NCBI RefSeq assembly: GCF_947487305.1
Contig: NZ_CANKWH010000010.1
Location: forward strand, 94,275-158,274
DNA length: 64,000 nt
Source of the DNA: an uncultured Paracoccus sp.
Lineage (GTDB): Bacteria > Pseudomonadota > Alphaproteobacteria > Rhodobacterales > Rhodobacteraceae
Direction of reading: 5' to 3'
Shown here: one piece after another, positions 35,579 through 43,881 of the stretch
Position numbering within the stretch: position 1 is the first letter of the stretch
Layout: each line of letters starts with the position of its first letter
Program-made: the position numbers and the translations under genes
Notes under the pieces: model-generated
Database searches by the model: none
Told to the model about the DNA's origin: nothing
Seen by the model: the letters and a program-made list of their open reading frames with translations, nothing else

Positions 35579-37009
35579 ATGTCCGGTGACGGCGATCCGG
35601 CGAGCCGGGCTGCGGGACCGGTGTCGCGTGCGCGCTTCGAACGCGAGCGGCGGGCGCGGCACGAGGCCGAGGCGCTGCTCGAGACCTATAGCCGGCAGGT
35701 CTACGAGGGCAATCGGCGGCTGCACCTGCAGGCCGAGATGCTGGAAGAAACCGTGCGCCAGCGGACCATGGATCTCGAGGCGGCGCGGATCGAGGCGGAT
35801 GCCGCCAACCAGGCCAAGTCGATCTTCTTGGCGCATATGAGCCACGAGATCAGGACACCGATGAACGGCGTTCTGGGCATGGCGGCGGAGCTGCGCGAAA
35901 CCGGGCTGACCGCCGCCCAGCAGGAGATCCTGTCGGTCATCATCGAATCCGGCGATCTGCTCTTGTCGGTCATCAGCGACGTGCTGGACCTGTCGAAGAT
36001 CGAGGCCGGCCAGGTCGCGCTGGAGCATCTGCCCTGCAACCTGGCCGAGATCGTTGCCTCGGCGCAGCGACTGTTCGGCCCCAAGGCTGCGGCCAAGGGG
36101 CTGGCCTTCCAGGTTCCGGACATGGCCCCGCTTTGGGTGGACAGCGATCCGACGCGCCTGCGGCAGATCGTCGGCAACCTTCTGTCCAACGCCATCAAGT
36201 TCACCGACCGGGGGATTGTTTCACTGCGGCTGGAATATCATCCTGGTGCCGTCGTGGCCCTGCCGGGCGAGCTGCAGATCGTGGTCGAGGACAGTGGCAT
36301 CGGCATGACGCCGGAACAGCTTTCGCGGCTTTTCACCCCCTATATGCAGGCCGATGCCAGCATCGCGCGGACCCATGGCGGGTCCGGGCTGGGCTTGGCC
36401 ATCGCGCGGCAGTTCTGCCGGATCATGGGCGGCGACCTGACGGCGGAGAGTGCGCCGGGGCAGGGCAGCCGCTTTCACGCGCGGGTCAGCGCCCGCCTGA
36501 CCAATGAACGCCCGGCCGAGCGCAGTCAGGTCAGTCTGGAGCGCGACCTGGCCGAGCGGCTGAAGGGCGGTGGGCTGGATGTGCTTGCCGCCGAGGACAA
36601 CCAGACCAACCAGCTGGTTCTGGTCAGCATGTTGCGGCGGCTGGGGCTGAGCCCGCGACTTGTCGATACCGGCACGGCACTGGTCGAGGCCTGGCGCGCA
36701 CATGCGCCAGATCTGATCCTGATGGATGTGCAGATGCCCGGCATGTGCGGCATCGAGGCGACGCGGGCTATTCGGCGCGCCGAGGCCGAGGGCGGGTTGC
36801 CGCGCACGCCGATCATCGCCCTCTCGGCCGATGCGATGACCCATCACCTGAGCGAATATCTTGCCTGCGGCATGGATGCGAGCGTGCCGAAGCCGATCCG
36901 CCGCGCGGCACTGGTCGAGGCCATGCTTGCAGTTCTGCCAGCACGACCACCCGATGCGGGCCGGGCGCGACACGGGATGGCAGGGGGGAACGGGACGACC
37001 GGCGACTGA
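35579..37009 (+). CDS. H-NOX-associated hybrid sensor histidine kinase
   Basis: A 476-residue soluble kinase without membrane helices. Residues about 15-85 form a coiled coil. The H-box is FLAHMSHEIRTPMNGVLGM with the phospho-His at about residue 89; N-box LRQIVGNLLSNAIKF; G1 EDSGIGMTPEQL; G2 THGGSGLGLAIARQF. A receiver domain (about residues 335-455) carries acidic AEDNQTNQ, phospho-Asp in LILMDVQMPGM, and Lys in PKPIRR. With the adjacent H-NOX it forms an NO-responsive relay. A separate Hpt protein is expected to receive the phosphate; none is nearby. The nearest c-di-GMP gene is the EAL protein at 46143. Confidence 0.92.
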   Translation: MSGDGDPASRAAGPVSRARFERERRARHEAEALLETYSRQVYEGNRRLHLQAEMLEETVRQRTMDLEAARIEADAANQAKSIFLAHMSHEIRTPMNGVLGMAAELRETGLTAAQQEILSVIIESGDLLLSVISDVLDLSKIEAGQVALEHLPCNLAEIVASAQRLFGPKAAAKGLAFQVPDMAPLWVDSDPTRLRQIVGNLLSNAIKFTDRGIVSLRLEYHPGAVVALPGELQIVVEDSGIGMTPEQLSRLFTPYMQADASIARTHGGSGLGLAIARQFCRIMGGDLTAESAPGQGSRFHARVSARLTNERPAERSQVSLERDLAERLKGGGLDVLAAEDNQTNQLVLVSMLRRLGLSPRLVDTGTALVEAWRAHAPDLILMDVQMPGMCGIEATRAIRRAEAEGGLPRTPIIALSADAMTHHLSEYLACGMDASVPKPIRRAALVEAMLAVLPARPPDAGRARHGMAGGNGTTGD

Positions 37010-37092
37010 GCTGACTACGGCTGGCAGCGCCGGGGAAGGCAGTCCCACGATCATCGGGATGGTGACTGGCCAAGAGGGCTACTGCCGCCCGT

Positions 37093-37485
37093 TCATTCCT
37101 CGAACCGCCCGCGCGTATCGCGATCGGTCTGATATTCCCTCGGGCCCGGAAATCGCGGCAGCCAGCTCTCGCGGCGGCAGGTCCAGAGCTCATAACTCGG
37201 CATGAACTGGTCGGGCTCGTCCAGTGAGCCGAGATTCACCTCGATCTCGTCCTCCGTCCGGCCAAGGACGGGCGAGCCGCAATTGGCACAAAAGAACCGC
37301 CCCTGATAGTCGCGCACCTCGCTCTCGATCGACACGGCACCCTCGGGAAAGATGGCCGAGGCGTGGAACAGCGCGCCGTGATGCTTGCGGCAGTCGCGAC
37401 AATGGCAAAGGCCGACCTGCCAGGGCCGGCCCGTCGCCGTGATGCGAAGCTTGCCGCAAAGGCAGCCGCCGGTGAACCGCTCTAT
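37093..37485 (-). CDS. GFA/CENP-V-family zinc protein with apparent ATA start codon
   Basis: A 130-codon frame encoding a glutathione-dependent formaldehyde-activating (GFA) fold. Zinc cysteines are all present: GGCLCGK (Cys8, Cys10), CHCRDC (Cys27, Cys29, Cys32) and CANCGSP (Cys66, Cys69). Between the upstream in-frame TGA and the first zinc motif there is no ATG, GTG, TTG or CTG; the only candidate is ATA at 37485-37483, five bases after an excellent GGGAGGAGAG. The first GTG (37335) would remove five of the seven cysteines. Family length (about 130-140) fits the ATA start. It is either a rare non-AUG start, a point-mutated ATG, or a sequencing error. It lies 37 bases after the PBP1A stop, on the same strand. 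Confidence 0.75.
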   Translation of the reverse strand: MERFTGGCLCGKLRITATGRPWQVGLCHCRDCRKHHGALFHASAIFPEGAVSIESEVRDYQGRFFCANCGSPVLGRTEDEIEVNLGSLDEPDQFMPSYELWTCRRESWLPRFPGPREYQTDRDTRGRFEE

Positions 37486-37522
37486 GGCCTCTCCTCCCTG
37501 ACCGCCCGGATTGCGGGCGGGA

Positions 37523-39790
37523 TCAGTTTCCGCCCAGAATCCCGTTAAGCGCCTGGCTCAGCGCATCATCGCCCGAGCTGCTCGAGCTGCTGGCACCCGG
37601 AGTCTGCGGCGCGGGGGCCGGTGCCTGCTGCGCGGGTTGCTGTGCCGGCTGGTTGTCACGGATCGCCTCGGCCAGTGCCGCAGCCAGCGGGTCATCGGCC
37701 GAGCCGCTGGTGACGATCTGCTGCTCGCCCGATGTGCCGACGATGACGCCGCTGCCATCGGGCGAGACGGTCGACAGCGGCAGGGCCGGCAGACCGTCAT
37801 GGATCTCGGTCATCACCGCCTGCCAGATCTCGGCCGGCAGACCGCCGCCGGTCACGCCCTTCAGCGGCGTGTTGTCGTCGTAACCCATCCAGACGCCGGT
37901 CACATATTGCTCGGTGAAGCCGATGAACCAGGCATCGCGATAGGAGGAGGTGGTGCCGGTCTTGCCGGCGGCCTCGCGGCCCGGCAGCCGGGCACGGGTG
38001 CCGGTGCCGCGCTCGATCACCTGTTCCATCATGTAGATCAGCTGGCCGGCGGCGCGCTGGCTGATGACGCGCTCGCCCATGCCGCCGGACTGGCCCATCA
38101 GCGGCTGGTCATCACCCTTGATGCGCAGTTCGATCAAGCCATAGGGGCTGACCGCGGTGCCGCCATTGCGGATGCCGGCATAGGCCCCGGTCATCTCCAG
38201 AAGTGTGCTTTCCGAAACGCCAAGACCCAGAGAGGGGCCGTTGGCCATGTTGCTGGCAAAGCCGAAATCCTCGGCCACCTTGCGCACCATGTCGCGACCG
38301 ACCGATTCCTGCAGCCGGATGGTCGCGGTGTTCAGCGAGTTCTGCAGCGCCTGGGTCAGGGTGACATTGCCGCGATAGTTGCGGGTATAGTTCTTCGGAG
38401 ACCACGGCCCCGAGCCCTTGACGTTGATGGTCAGCGGCCCGTCGAGCACCACGTCATTCGGGGAATAGCCCAGTTCCAGCGCGGCGGCATAGACGAAGGG
38501 CTTGAACGAGGATCCGGGCTGGCGCTTGGCCTGGGTCGCGCGGTTGAAGGCACCGTTCACCGTACTGTCGCGCCCGCCGATCATTGCACGCACCGCACCA
38601 TCGGCACTCATCACCACGACGGCGGCCTCGGCCTTGCTGCCGTCCGAGACCTTTTCGTCAAAGACCTTGGCCAGGGCCCGCTCGGCCGCGCGCTGGATGC
38701 GCTGGTCGAAGGTGGTCATGATGGTGACGTCTTCGGTGGTCTCGCTGGTGAGGAAGCCGGGACCGGATTCCATCACCCAATCGGCGAAGTAACCCCCCGC
38801 CCGCGCCGCCGCCGCGCGGCTCAGCACCGCCGGTTCGGCCTTGGCGGCAGCCAGTTGTGCATCATCCAGATAGCCCTGTTCGTTCATCAGCCCCAGGATC
38901 ACGCTGGCCCGGTCCTGCGCCCGCTGTAGGTTGGAGGTCGGCGCGTAGTAGCTGGGCGCGCGCAGAAGGCCCGCCAGCATGGCGGCTTCCGACGCATTTA
39001 CGTCGCTAGCCGGCTTGTTGAAATACCGCTGAGCCGCAGCCTCGAAGCCACGTGCGCCACCGCCCAGATAGGAGCGGTTCATGTAGATATTCAGGATGTC
39101 GCCCTTGGAATACTTGGCTTCCAGTGCCAGCGCGAAGGGCACTTCCTTGACCTTGCGCCACAGGCTCGACTTGCGGCATTCGGCCTCGTAATCGGCCTCG
39201 TTCTTCCAGCGGATCGGGTCGAAGGTTTCGCCCAGGCACAGCAGCTTGGCCACCTGCGTGGTGATGGTCGAGCCGCCATTGCCTTCAAGCGGCCCACGCC
39301 CGGCGGCCATGTTGATGCGCATGGCGCCGGCGATGCCGATCGGATCGACGCCCAGATGGGTATAGAAGCGTCGGTCCTCGGTGGCGATCACCGCCTCCTT
39401 CAGCACCGGGGCGATCTTGTCTGAGCTGACCGTGCCGAAGGTCTCGCCGCGCCAGGCAAAGACCCGGCCGTCGCGGTCCAGCATCGTGACCGAGCCGCGC
39501 GCGCGGCCGTCAAAAAGCGCGGAAGCCTCGGGCAGGCCGCTGTAGTAGTAGAACGAGGCGGCGCCGATGATCAGGGCCATGACCAGCGCCAGCCGCCAGA
39601 AACTGCCCCAGATCACCCGCCAGATCAGGCTGACGAATCCGCTGACGCCACGGGTGACCATGTTGCCGCGCTTGGGCGGGGCGGGCTTGCGGCGTGTGGA
39701 TGTCTTTGCCGGCGCAGGCTCGGTGAAGCTGCGCTTGTCGGCAACAGGGCTGCGCCCCGAGCGTTTCGGTGTATCGGTCGTTCGTTTCAT
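37523..39790 (-). CDS. Penicillin-binding protein 1A (bifunctional peptidoglycan synthase)
   Basis: A 755-residue class A PBP. It has a basic N-terminal cytoplasmic tail, one membrane helix (about residues 60-82, LALVMALIIGAASFYYY), and a GT51 glycosyltransferase domain with VIATEDRRFYTHLGVDP (catalytic Glu) and GGSTITTQVAK. The transpeptidase domain has SxxK in GSSFKPFVYAA, SxN in QNSLNTAT and KTG in AGKTGTTSSYRDAW. A low-complexity tail rich in Pro/Gln/Ala and then Ser precedes the C-terminus. Start ATG 39790 has AGGAA upstream; the frame extends to 39925 without support. Confidence 0.92.
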   Translation of the reverse strand: MKRTTDTPKRSGRSPVADKRSFTEPAPAKTSTRRKPAPPKRGNMVTRGVSGFVSLIWRVIWGSFWRLALVMALIIGAASFYYYSGLPEASALFDGRARGSVTMLDRDGRVFAWRGETFGTVSSDKIAPVLKEAVIATEDRRFYTHLGVDPIGIAGAMRINMAAGRGPLEGNGGSTITTQVAKLLCLGETFDPIRWKNEADYEAECRKSSLWRKVKEVPFALALEAKYSKGDILNIYMNRSYLGGGARGFEAAAQRYFNKPASDVNASEAAMLAGLLRAPSYYAPTSNLQRAQDRASVILGLMNEQGYLDDAQLAAAKAEPAVLSRAAAARAGGYFADWVMESGPGFLTSETTEDVTIMTTFDQRIQRAAERALAKVFDEKVSDGSKAEAAVVVMSADGAVRAMIGGRDSTVNGAFNRATQAKRQPGSSFKPFVYAAALELGYSPNDVVLDGPLTINVKGSGPWSPKNYTRNYRGNVTLTQALQNSLNTATIRLQESVGRDMVRKVAEDFGFASNMANGPSLGLGVSESTLLEMTGAYAGIRNGGTAVSPYGLIELRIKGDDQPLMGQSGGMGERVISQRAAGQLIYMMEQVIERGTGTRARLPGREAAGKTGTTSSYRDAWFIGFTEQYVTGVWMGYDDNTPLKGVTGGGLPAEIWQAVMTEIHDGLPALPLSTVSPDGSGVIVGTSGEQQIVTSGSADDPLAAALAEAIRDNQPAQQPAQQAPAPAPQTPGASSSSSSGDDALSQALNGILGGN

Positions 39791-40075
39791 GCCTGCGTTC
39801 CTGCCCGGCCGATTGATCCGACCCGATTGCGCAAAAGCATACAGGAAGAATCGTCTGGATGGAATGTGGCTGACCAATCCGTGATGGATGCTGAACCGTC
39901 CGGTTTCTGCCGCTTTTTGCGGCACTCAACTTCTGGTTTGCCGATCGGGAGGGCAGGGAAAGTTTCTGCACTGCGGAAAAGGGCGGCAATCTTGTCGCGC
40001 GCGGATCGGAACGGCCTTGTGGCGATGACGCAGCCTCGTGCTGCCAAAAGATGCCACAGCGAAAGGTGACACCTG
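39791..40075. other. Divergent intergenic region between PBP1A and amtB genes
   Basis: 285 bp holding the start regions of both genes. I found no sigma-54 (GG-N10-GC type with flanking TGG/TTGCA) site, no convincing NtrC site and no RNA gene. An AT-rich CCGCTTTTTGCGG-type hairpin around 39908-39922 is the only local structure noticed. Confidence 0.5.
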
Positions 40076-41464
40076 ATGAGACGCACGCTTTTCTCCACCC
40101 TGCTGGCCCTGGCGGCGCTGACCGCGCTGCCGGCGCTGGCACAGGATGCCGCCGTGCCGGTGCCGGACAAGGGTGACACGACCTGGATGATGGTGTCGGC
40201 CATTCTGGTGATGATGATGACCCTGCCGGGGCTGGCGCTGTTCTACGGCGGGCTGGTGCGCTCGAAAAACGTGCTGTCGGTCCTGATGCAGGTGCTGGCG
40301 ACCTTCTGCGTGATGGCATTGCTCTGGGTGATCTACGGCTATTCGCTGGCGTTCACCGGCGCCGGATCGGCCGAGGATGCGGGCTTCCTGACCCCCTATA
40401 TCGGCAATCTGTCCAAAGCCTTCCTGTCGGGCGTCACCACCTCGAGCATTGCCGAGACCTTTTCGGCAGGGGTCTATATCCCCGAACTCTCCTTTGTGAT
40501 CTTCCAGATGGCCTTCGCCTGTATCGCCCCGGCGCTGATTGTCGGCGCCACGGCCGAACGGATGAAATTCTCGGCCATCCTTGCCTTCGTGGTGCTGTGG
40601 TTCACCTTCTCCTATCTGCCGATGGCCCATATGGTCTGGTGGTGGGGCGGTCCCTCGGCCTATGACGCGCCGTCGGGGCTGCTCTTCGGTCACGGCGCGC
40701 TGGACTTTGCCGGTGGCACTGTCATCCACATCAACGCGGGCATTGCCGGTCTGGTCGCCGCATTGGTCGCTGGTCCCCGGCTGGGGTATCGGCGCGAGCT
40801 GATCGCGCCGCATAACCTGACCTTCACCCTGATCGGTGGCTGCCTGCTGTTCATCGGCTGGTTCGGCTTCAACGCCGGCTCGAATCTCGAGGCGAATGGC
40901 CTTGCCGCGCTGGCGATTCTGAACACCGTTGTGGCCACCGCTGCCGCGGCGCTGGCCTGGGCCTTTGGCGAATGGATCCTGCGCGGCCATCCCTCGCTGC
41001 TGGGTGCGGTCTCGGGCGCGATTGCCGGTCTGGTCGGTGTCACTCCGGCTGCCGGTTTCGTCGGCCCGATGGGCGCCATCGCCATCGGCCTGATCGCCGG
41101 CCTCGCCTGCATGTGGGTCGTTGTCTCGCTGAAATCCAGGATCGGCATCGATGACAGCCTCGACGTCTTCGGCATCCACGGCGTCGGCGGCATCATCGGC
41201 GCGATCCTGACCGGCGTCTTCGCCTCTCCCTCGCTGGGTGGTGCCGGGGTCTGGGACTACGCGACCGGCGCGGTCGCCGAGTTCAACATGGGCGGGCAGG
41301 TCTATGCCCAGACTCTCGGCGTGGTGATCTGCATCATCTGGTCGGGCGTGGTGAGCTTCATCGCCATCCACCTCGTCAAGGCGGTGATGGGCCTGCGCGT
41401 CGCCGATACCGACGAGCGCCAGGGTCTGGATGTCACCACTCACGGGGAAAACGCCTACAACTGA
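40076..41464 (+). CDS. amtB: Ammonium transporter AmtB
   Basis: A 462-residue Amt/MEP/Rh channel. It has a cleavable signal peptide (residues 1-22, ending ALA), then about eleven membrane helices. The pore twin histidines lie in FAGGTVIHINAG and DVFGIHGVGGIIGAILTG; the vestibule phenylalanine is in the MAFACIAPALIVGA region. It conducts ammonia and usually interacts with the PII protein GlnK, encoded just upstream in most genomes; here the gene upstream is divergent PBP1A and no glnK is visible. A terminator follows at 41483. Confidence 0.95.
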   Translation: MRRTLFSTLLALAALTALPALAQDAAVPVPDKGDTTWMMVSAILVMMMTLPGLALFYGGLVRSKNVLSVLMQVLATFCVMALLWVIYGYSLAFTGAGSAEDAGFLTPYIGNLSKAFLSGVTTSSIAETFSAGVYIPELSFVIFQMAFACIAPALIVGATAERMKFSAILAFVVLWFTFSYLPMAHMVWWWGGPSAYDAPSGLLFGHGALDFAGGTVIHINAGIAGLVAALVAGPRLGYRRELIAPHNLTFTLIGGCLLFIGWFGFNAGSNLEANGLAALAILNTVVATAAAALAWAFGEWILRGHPSLLGAVSGAIAGLVGVTPAAGFVGPMGAIAIGLIAGLACMWVVVSLKSRIGIDDSLDVFGIHGVGGIIGAILTGVFASPSLGGAGVWDYATGAVAEFNMGGQVYAQTLGVVICIIWSGVVSFIAIHLVKAVMGLRVADTDERQGLDVTTHGENAYN

Positions 41465-41482
41465 GGCAGCTTGTGCCTTCCC

Positions 41483-41515
41483 CCCGGCCCGGCCTCGAAA
41501 CGGGCCGGGTCTTTT
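41483..41515 (+). terminator. Intrinsic terminator of amtB
   Basis: A perfect 9-bp GC stem (41483-41491 with 41501-41509) with a 9-base loop, followed by TCTTTT. Confidence 0.75.
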
Positions 41516-41531
41516 CGTATCGGAATTGCGC

Positions 41532-42539
41532 TCAGGCCACGCGGGCGACGACGAAATCGGCCAGATCATCCAGCAGGACGCGGATCTCGTTCTCGGGCAG
41601 CAGGCTCAGCGCGGCCCTGGCCTTGGCGACCCAGCCAAGCGCATCGGCGCGCGCGGCCTCCATCGCGCCATGCCGCGCCATGATCGCCAGCGCCCGGTCC
41701 AGATCGCCGTCGCGCTGATCGCCGGCCTCGATGGTGCGGACCCAGAAGGCGCGCTCCTCGGCATCGGCGCGGGTGACAGCCTTGATCACCGGCAGGGTCA
41801 GCTTGCGCTCGCGGAAATCATCGCCGGTATTCTTGCCGATGGTGGCGCTGACGCCGCCGTAATCCAAGAGGTCATCGACGATCTGGAAGGCGATCCCCAG
41901 CGCGTCGCCATAGTCGTAGAGCGCCCGCACCTGATCCTCGGGCGCGCCGGCAATGACCCCGCCAACTTCGGTCGCGGCGGAAAACAGCGCCGCTGTCTTG
42001 CCCCGCACCACCTGCAGATAGATGGCTTCGTCGGTGCGCAGATCCTGCGCGGCGGTCAGTTGCAGCACCTCGCCCTCGGCGATGGTGGCGCTGGCATTGG
42101 CCAGGATGTCCAGCACCCGCAGGCTGCCGGTCTCGACCATCAGCTGGAAACTGCGGGCAAAGAGGTAATCGCCGACCAGCACGCTGGACTTGTTGTCCCA
42201 AAGCAAGTTGGCCGTGGGCCGACCGCGGCGCTGGCGGCTTTCATCGACCACGTCGTCATGCAGCAGCGTCGCCGTGTGGATGAATTCGACCGTCGCGGCC
42301 AGCTTGACGTGATCCTGCCCCGGATAGGAGAGCAGGCGGGCGGCAGCCAGCGTCAGCATCGGACGCAGACGCTTGCCCCCGGCTTCGACCAGATGCGCGG
42401 TCACTTCGGGGATGCGCGGAGCGTGGCGGCTGGCCATGCGGTTGCGGATCAGGATGTTCACCTGCTCCATATCGCCCGCGAGGCGGTCAGAGAGACGGTC
42501 CAGCGGCGTCGAGGCGCTGTCGGTGGTGGTGGTGATCAT
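41532..42539 (-). CDS. Long-chain polyprenyl diphosphate synthase (ubiquinone side chain)
   Basis: A 335-residue trans-prenyltransferase. First aspartate-rich motif: LLHDDVVDESRQRRGRP; second: FQIVDDLLDYGG; also GGKRLRPML near the start. The residues before the first DDxxD lack bulky aromatics, consistent with a long product. It makes the ubiquinone tail; decaprenyl (Q-10) is expected in Rhodobacteraceae, but the chain length cannot be proved from sequence. Start ATG 42539 has AAAGGGG upstream. It is divergent from the DUF2007 gene with 72 bases between starts. Confidence 0.9.
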   Translation of the reverse strand: MITTTTDSASTPLDRLSDRLAGDMEQVNILIRNRMASRHAPRIPEVTAHLVEAGGKRLRPMLTLAAARLLSYPGQDHVKLAATVEFIHTATLLHDDVVDESRQRRGRPTANLLWDNKSSVLVGDYLFARSFQLMVETGSLRVLDILANASATIAEGEVLQLTAAQDLRTDEAIYLQVVRGKTAALFSAATEVGGVIAGAPEDQVRALYDYGDALGIAFQIVDDLLDYGGVSATIGKNTGDDFRERKLTLPVIKAVTRADAEERAFWVRTIEAGDQRDGDLDRALAIMARHGAMEAARADALGWVAKARAALSLLPENEIRVLLDDLADFVVARVA

Positions 42540-42611
42540 CGGTGGCCCCTTTCGCGTCCTGCCATTGCCACGCCATCGACATCGGTGCAACCGCCCCATA
42601 ACATCAAGGGC

Positions 42612-42824
42612 ATGAAAGAACTGCTTCGTACCACCGATCCGCTGCGTCTGGCTCGTGCGCTGGATCTTCTGGAGCAACATGATATCCCCGCCTTCCAGTT
42701 CGACCAGCATATGAGCGTGCTGGAAGGTTCGATCGGCGCGCTGTTGCCGCAGCGGCTGATGGTTGCGGATCGCGACCATTTCATGGCCAGCGCCATCCTG
42801 CGCGATGCCGGTCTGGATGAGTGA
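42612..42824 (+). CDS. DUF2007-domain small protein
   Basis: A 70-residue cytosolic protein beginning MKELLRTTDPLRLARALDLL and containing IPAFQFDQHMSVLEG, matching the putative signal-transducing DUF2007 family related to PII-like folds. No function is established. Its stop lies inside the next gene (8-base overlap), so it is coupled to the methyltransferase. Confidence 0.82.
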   Translation: MKELLRTTDPLRLARALDLLEQHDIPAFQFDQHMSVLEGSIGALLPQRLMVADRDHFMASAILRDAGLDE

Positions 42825-43560
42825 CCTCAGCCTCGACGATTTCCTGAATGGCCGGCTGACGATTGCCCAGCCTCGTCGCGGCTATCGCTCGGGCGCGGAT
42901 GCGGTCATGCTAGCGGCGGCCTGTCCGGCTCGTCCGGGGGAGCGCGTGCTGGAACTGGGCTGCGGGGCCGGGGTGGCGAGCCTGTGCCTGGGCTGGCGGG
43001 TGCCCGGTGCGATGCTGACCGGGCTGGAGCGGCAGAGGGACTATGCCGAACTGGCGCGGCAGAACGCCGCACGGAACGCCATCCCGCTGCGGGTGATCGA
43101 GGGCGATCTGGCGCGGATGCCGGCGGAACTCCGGGGCGAAAGTTTCGATCATGTCATCGCCAACCCGCCCTTCTTCCAGGGCGGCACCGCGCCCGAGGAT
43201 GCAGGCCGGGGCGAGGCGCGGCACGAGGAAACGCCGATGGCGGGTTGGGTTGATGCCGCCCTGCGCCGGCTGCGGCCGGGCGGGGTGGTGACGCTGATCC
43301 AGCGGGCCGACCGACTGGATTCGTTGATTCTGGCGCTGGCTGGCCGGGCGGGTGGTGTCACCATCCTGCCGATTGCCCCGCGGGTGGGGCGCGAGGCGGG
43401 CCGGGTGATCGTTGCGGCAAAGAAGGGCGCGCGCGCGCCGCTGCGGCTGCTGGCGCCCTTCCTCATGCATGCCGAATCGAGCCATCTGAAGGATGGCGAG
43501 GACCTGTCGCCAGCGGCTGCGGCGGTCCTGCGCGAAGGCCAGCCGATCAACCTTGGGTAG
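42817..43560 (+). CDS. tRNA1(Val) A37 N6-methyltransferase-like (TrmN6 family)
   Basis: A 247-residue class I SAM-dependent methyltransferase. SAM-binding motif I is VLELGCGAGVASLCLG, and the adenine N6-methyltransferase catalytic motif is NPPFF (in VIANPPFFQGG). The N-terminal QPRRGYRSGADAVMLAAA is typical of the TrmN6/YfiC group, which methylates A37 of tRNA1(Val). Start ATG 42817 overlaps the DUF2007 gene. Specificity for tRNA rather than another nucleic acid or protein is by family resemblance. Confidence 0.87.
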   Translation: MSDLSLDDFLNGRLTIAQPRRGYRSGADAVMLAAACPARPGERVLELGCGAGVASLCLGWRVPGAMLTGLERQRDYAELARQNAARNAIPLRVIEGDLARMPAELRGESFDHVIANPPFFQGGTAPEDAGRGEARHEETPMAGWVDAALRRLRPGGVVTLIQRADRLDSLILALAGRAGGVTILPIAPRVGREAGRVIVAAKKGARAPLRLLAPFLMHAESSHLKDGEDLSPAAAAVLREGQPINLG

Positions 43561-43575
43561 TGTGAAACTCTCGTG

Positions 43576-43593
43576 ACAGAATCGAAATTCTGT
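43576..43593. promoter_or_regulatory. Inverted repeat upstream of DUF465 gene
   Basis: ACAGAAT and ATTCTGT form a perfect 7-bp inverted repeat around CGAA, 42 bases before the DUF465 start codon. It could be an operator or a 5'-UTR hairpin; no regulator was linked to it. Confidence 0.35.
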
Positions 43594-43635
43594 GCTCGAC
43601 TGCCCCTCACTCGCAAGACACAAAGGGAGAACGAT

Positions 43636-43797
43636 ATGTCGGTTGCTTCTCATGTCGAGGAACTGCGCAAAAAGCACAACGCATTGTCCGAGGCTGTTGA
43701 AAAGGCTCAAAGAAGCCCCGGAACCAACGATCAGGACATCATGGTGATGAAGCGCGAAAAGCTGCGGCTGAAGGAAGAAATCAACCGCCTGTCGTGA
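43636..43797 (+). CDS. YdcH/DUF465 small coiled-coil protein
   Basis: A 53-residue, strongly charged helical protein (HVEELRKKHNALSEAVEKAQ, then MKREKLRLKEEINRLS) of the DUF465 family, predicted to form a helical hairpin. Start ATG 43636 has AAGGGAGA at ideal spacing; upstream in-frame residues to 43573 lack support. Function unknown, though such proteins are abundant in alphaproteobacteria. A strong terminator follows. Confidence 0.88.
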   Translation: MSVASHVEELRKKHNALSEAVEKAQRSPGTNDQDIMVMKREKLRLKEEINRLS

Positions 43798-43824
43798 CGA
43801 TCCGACCGGTTTTCCAGAAGATGA

Positions 43825-43857
43825 AACGGCCCGCGAAACTCGCGGGCCGTTGTGTTT
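43825..43857. terminator. Intrinsic terminator, DUF465 gene / phaB convergence
   Basis: A 12-bp perfect stem (43825-43836 with 43840-43851) with a 3-base loop, followed by GTGTTTT on the forward strand. It lies between convergent genes and probably serves mainly the forward one. Confidence 0.8.
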
Positions 43858-43881
43858 TCCGACAAATTTTGTTGAACGGGC

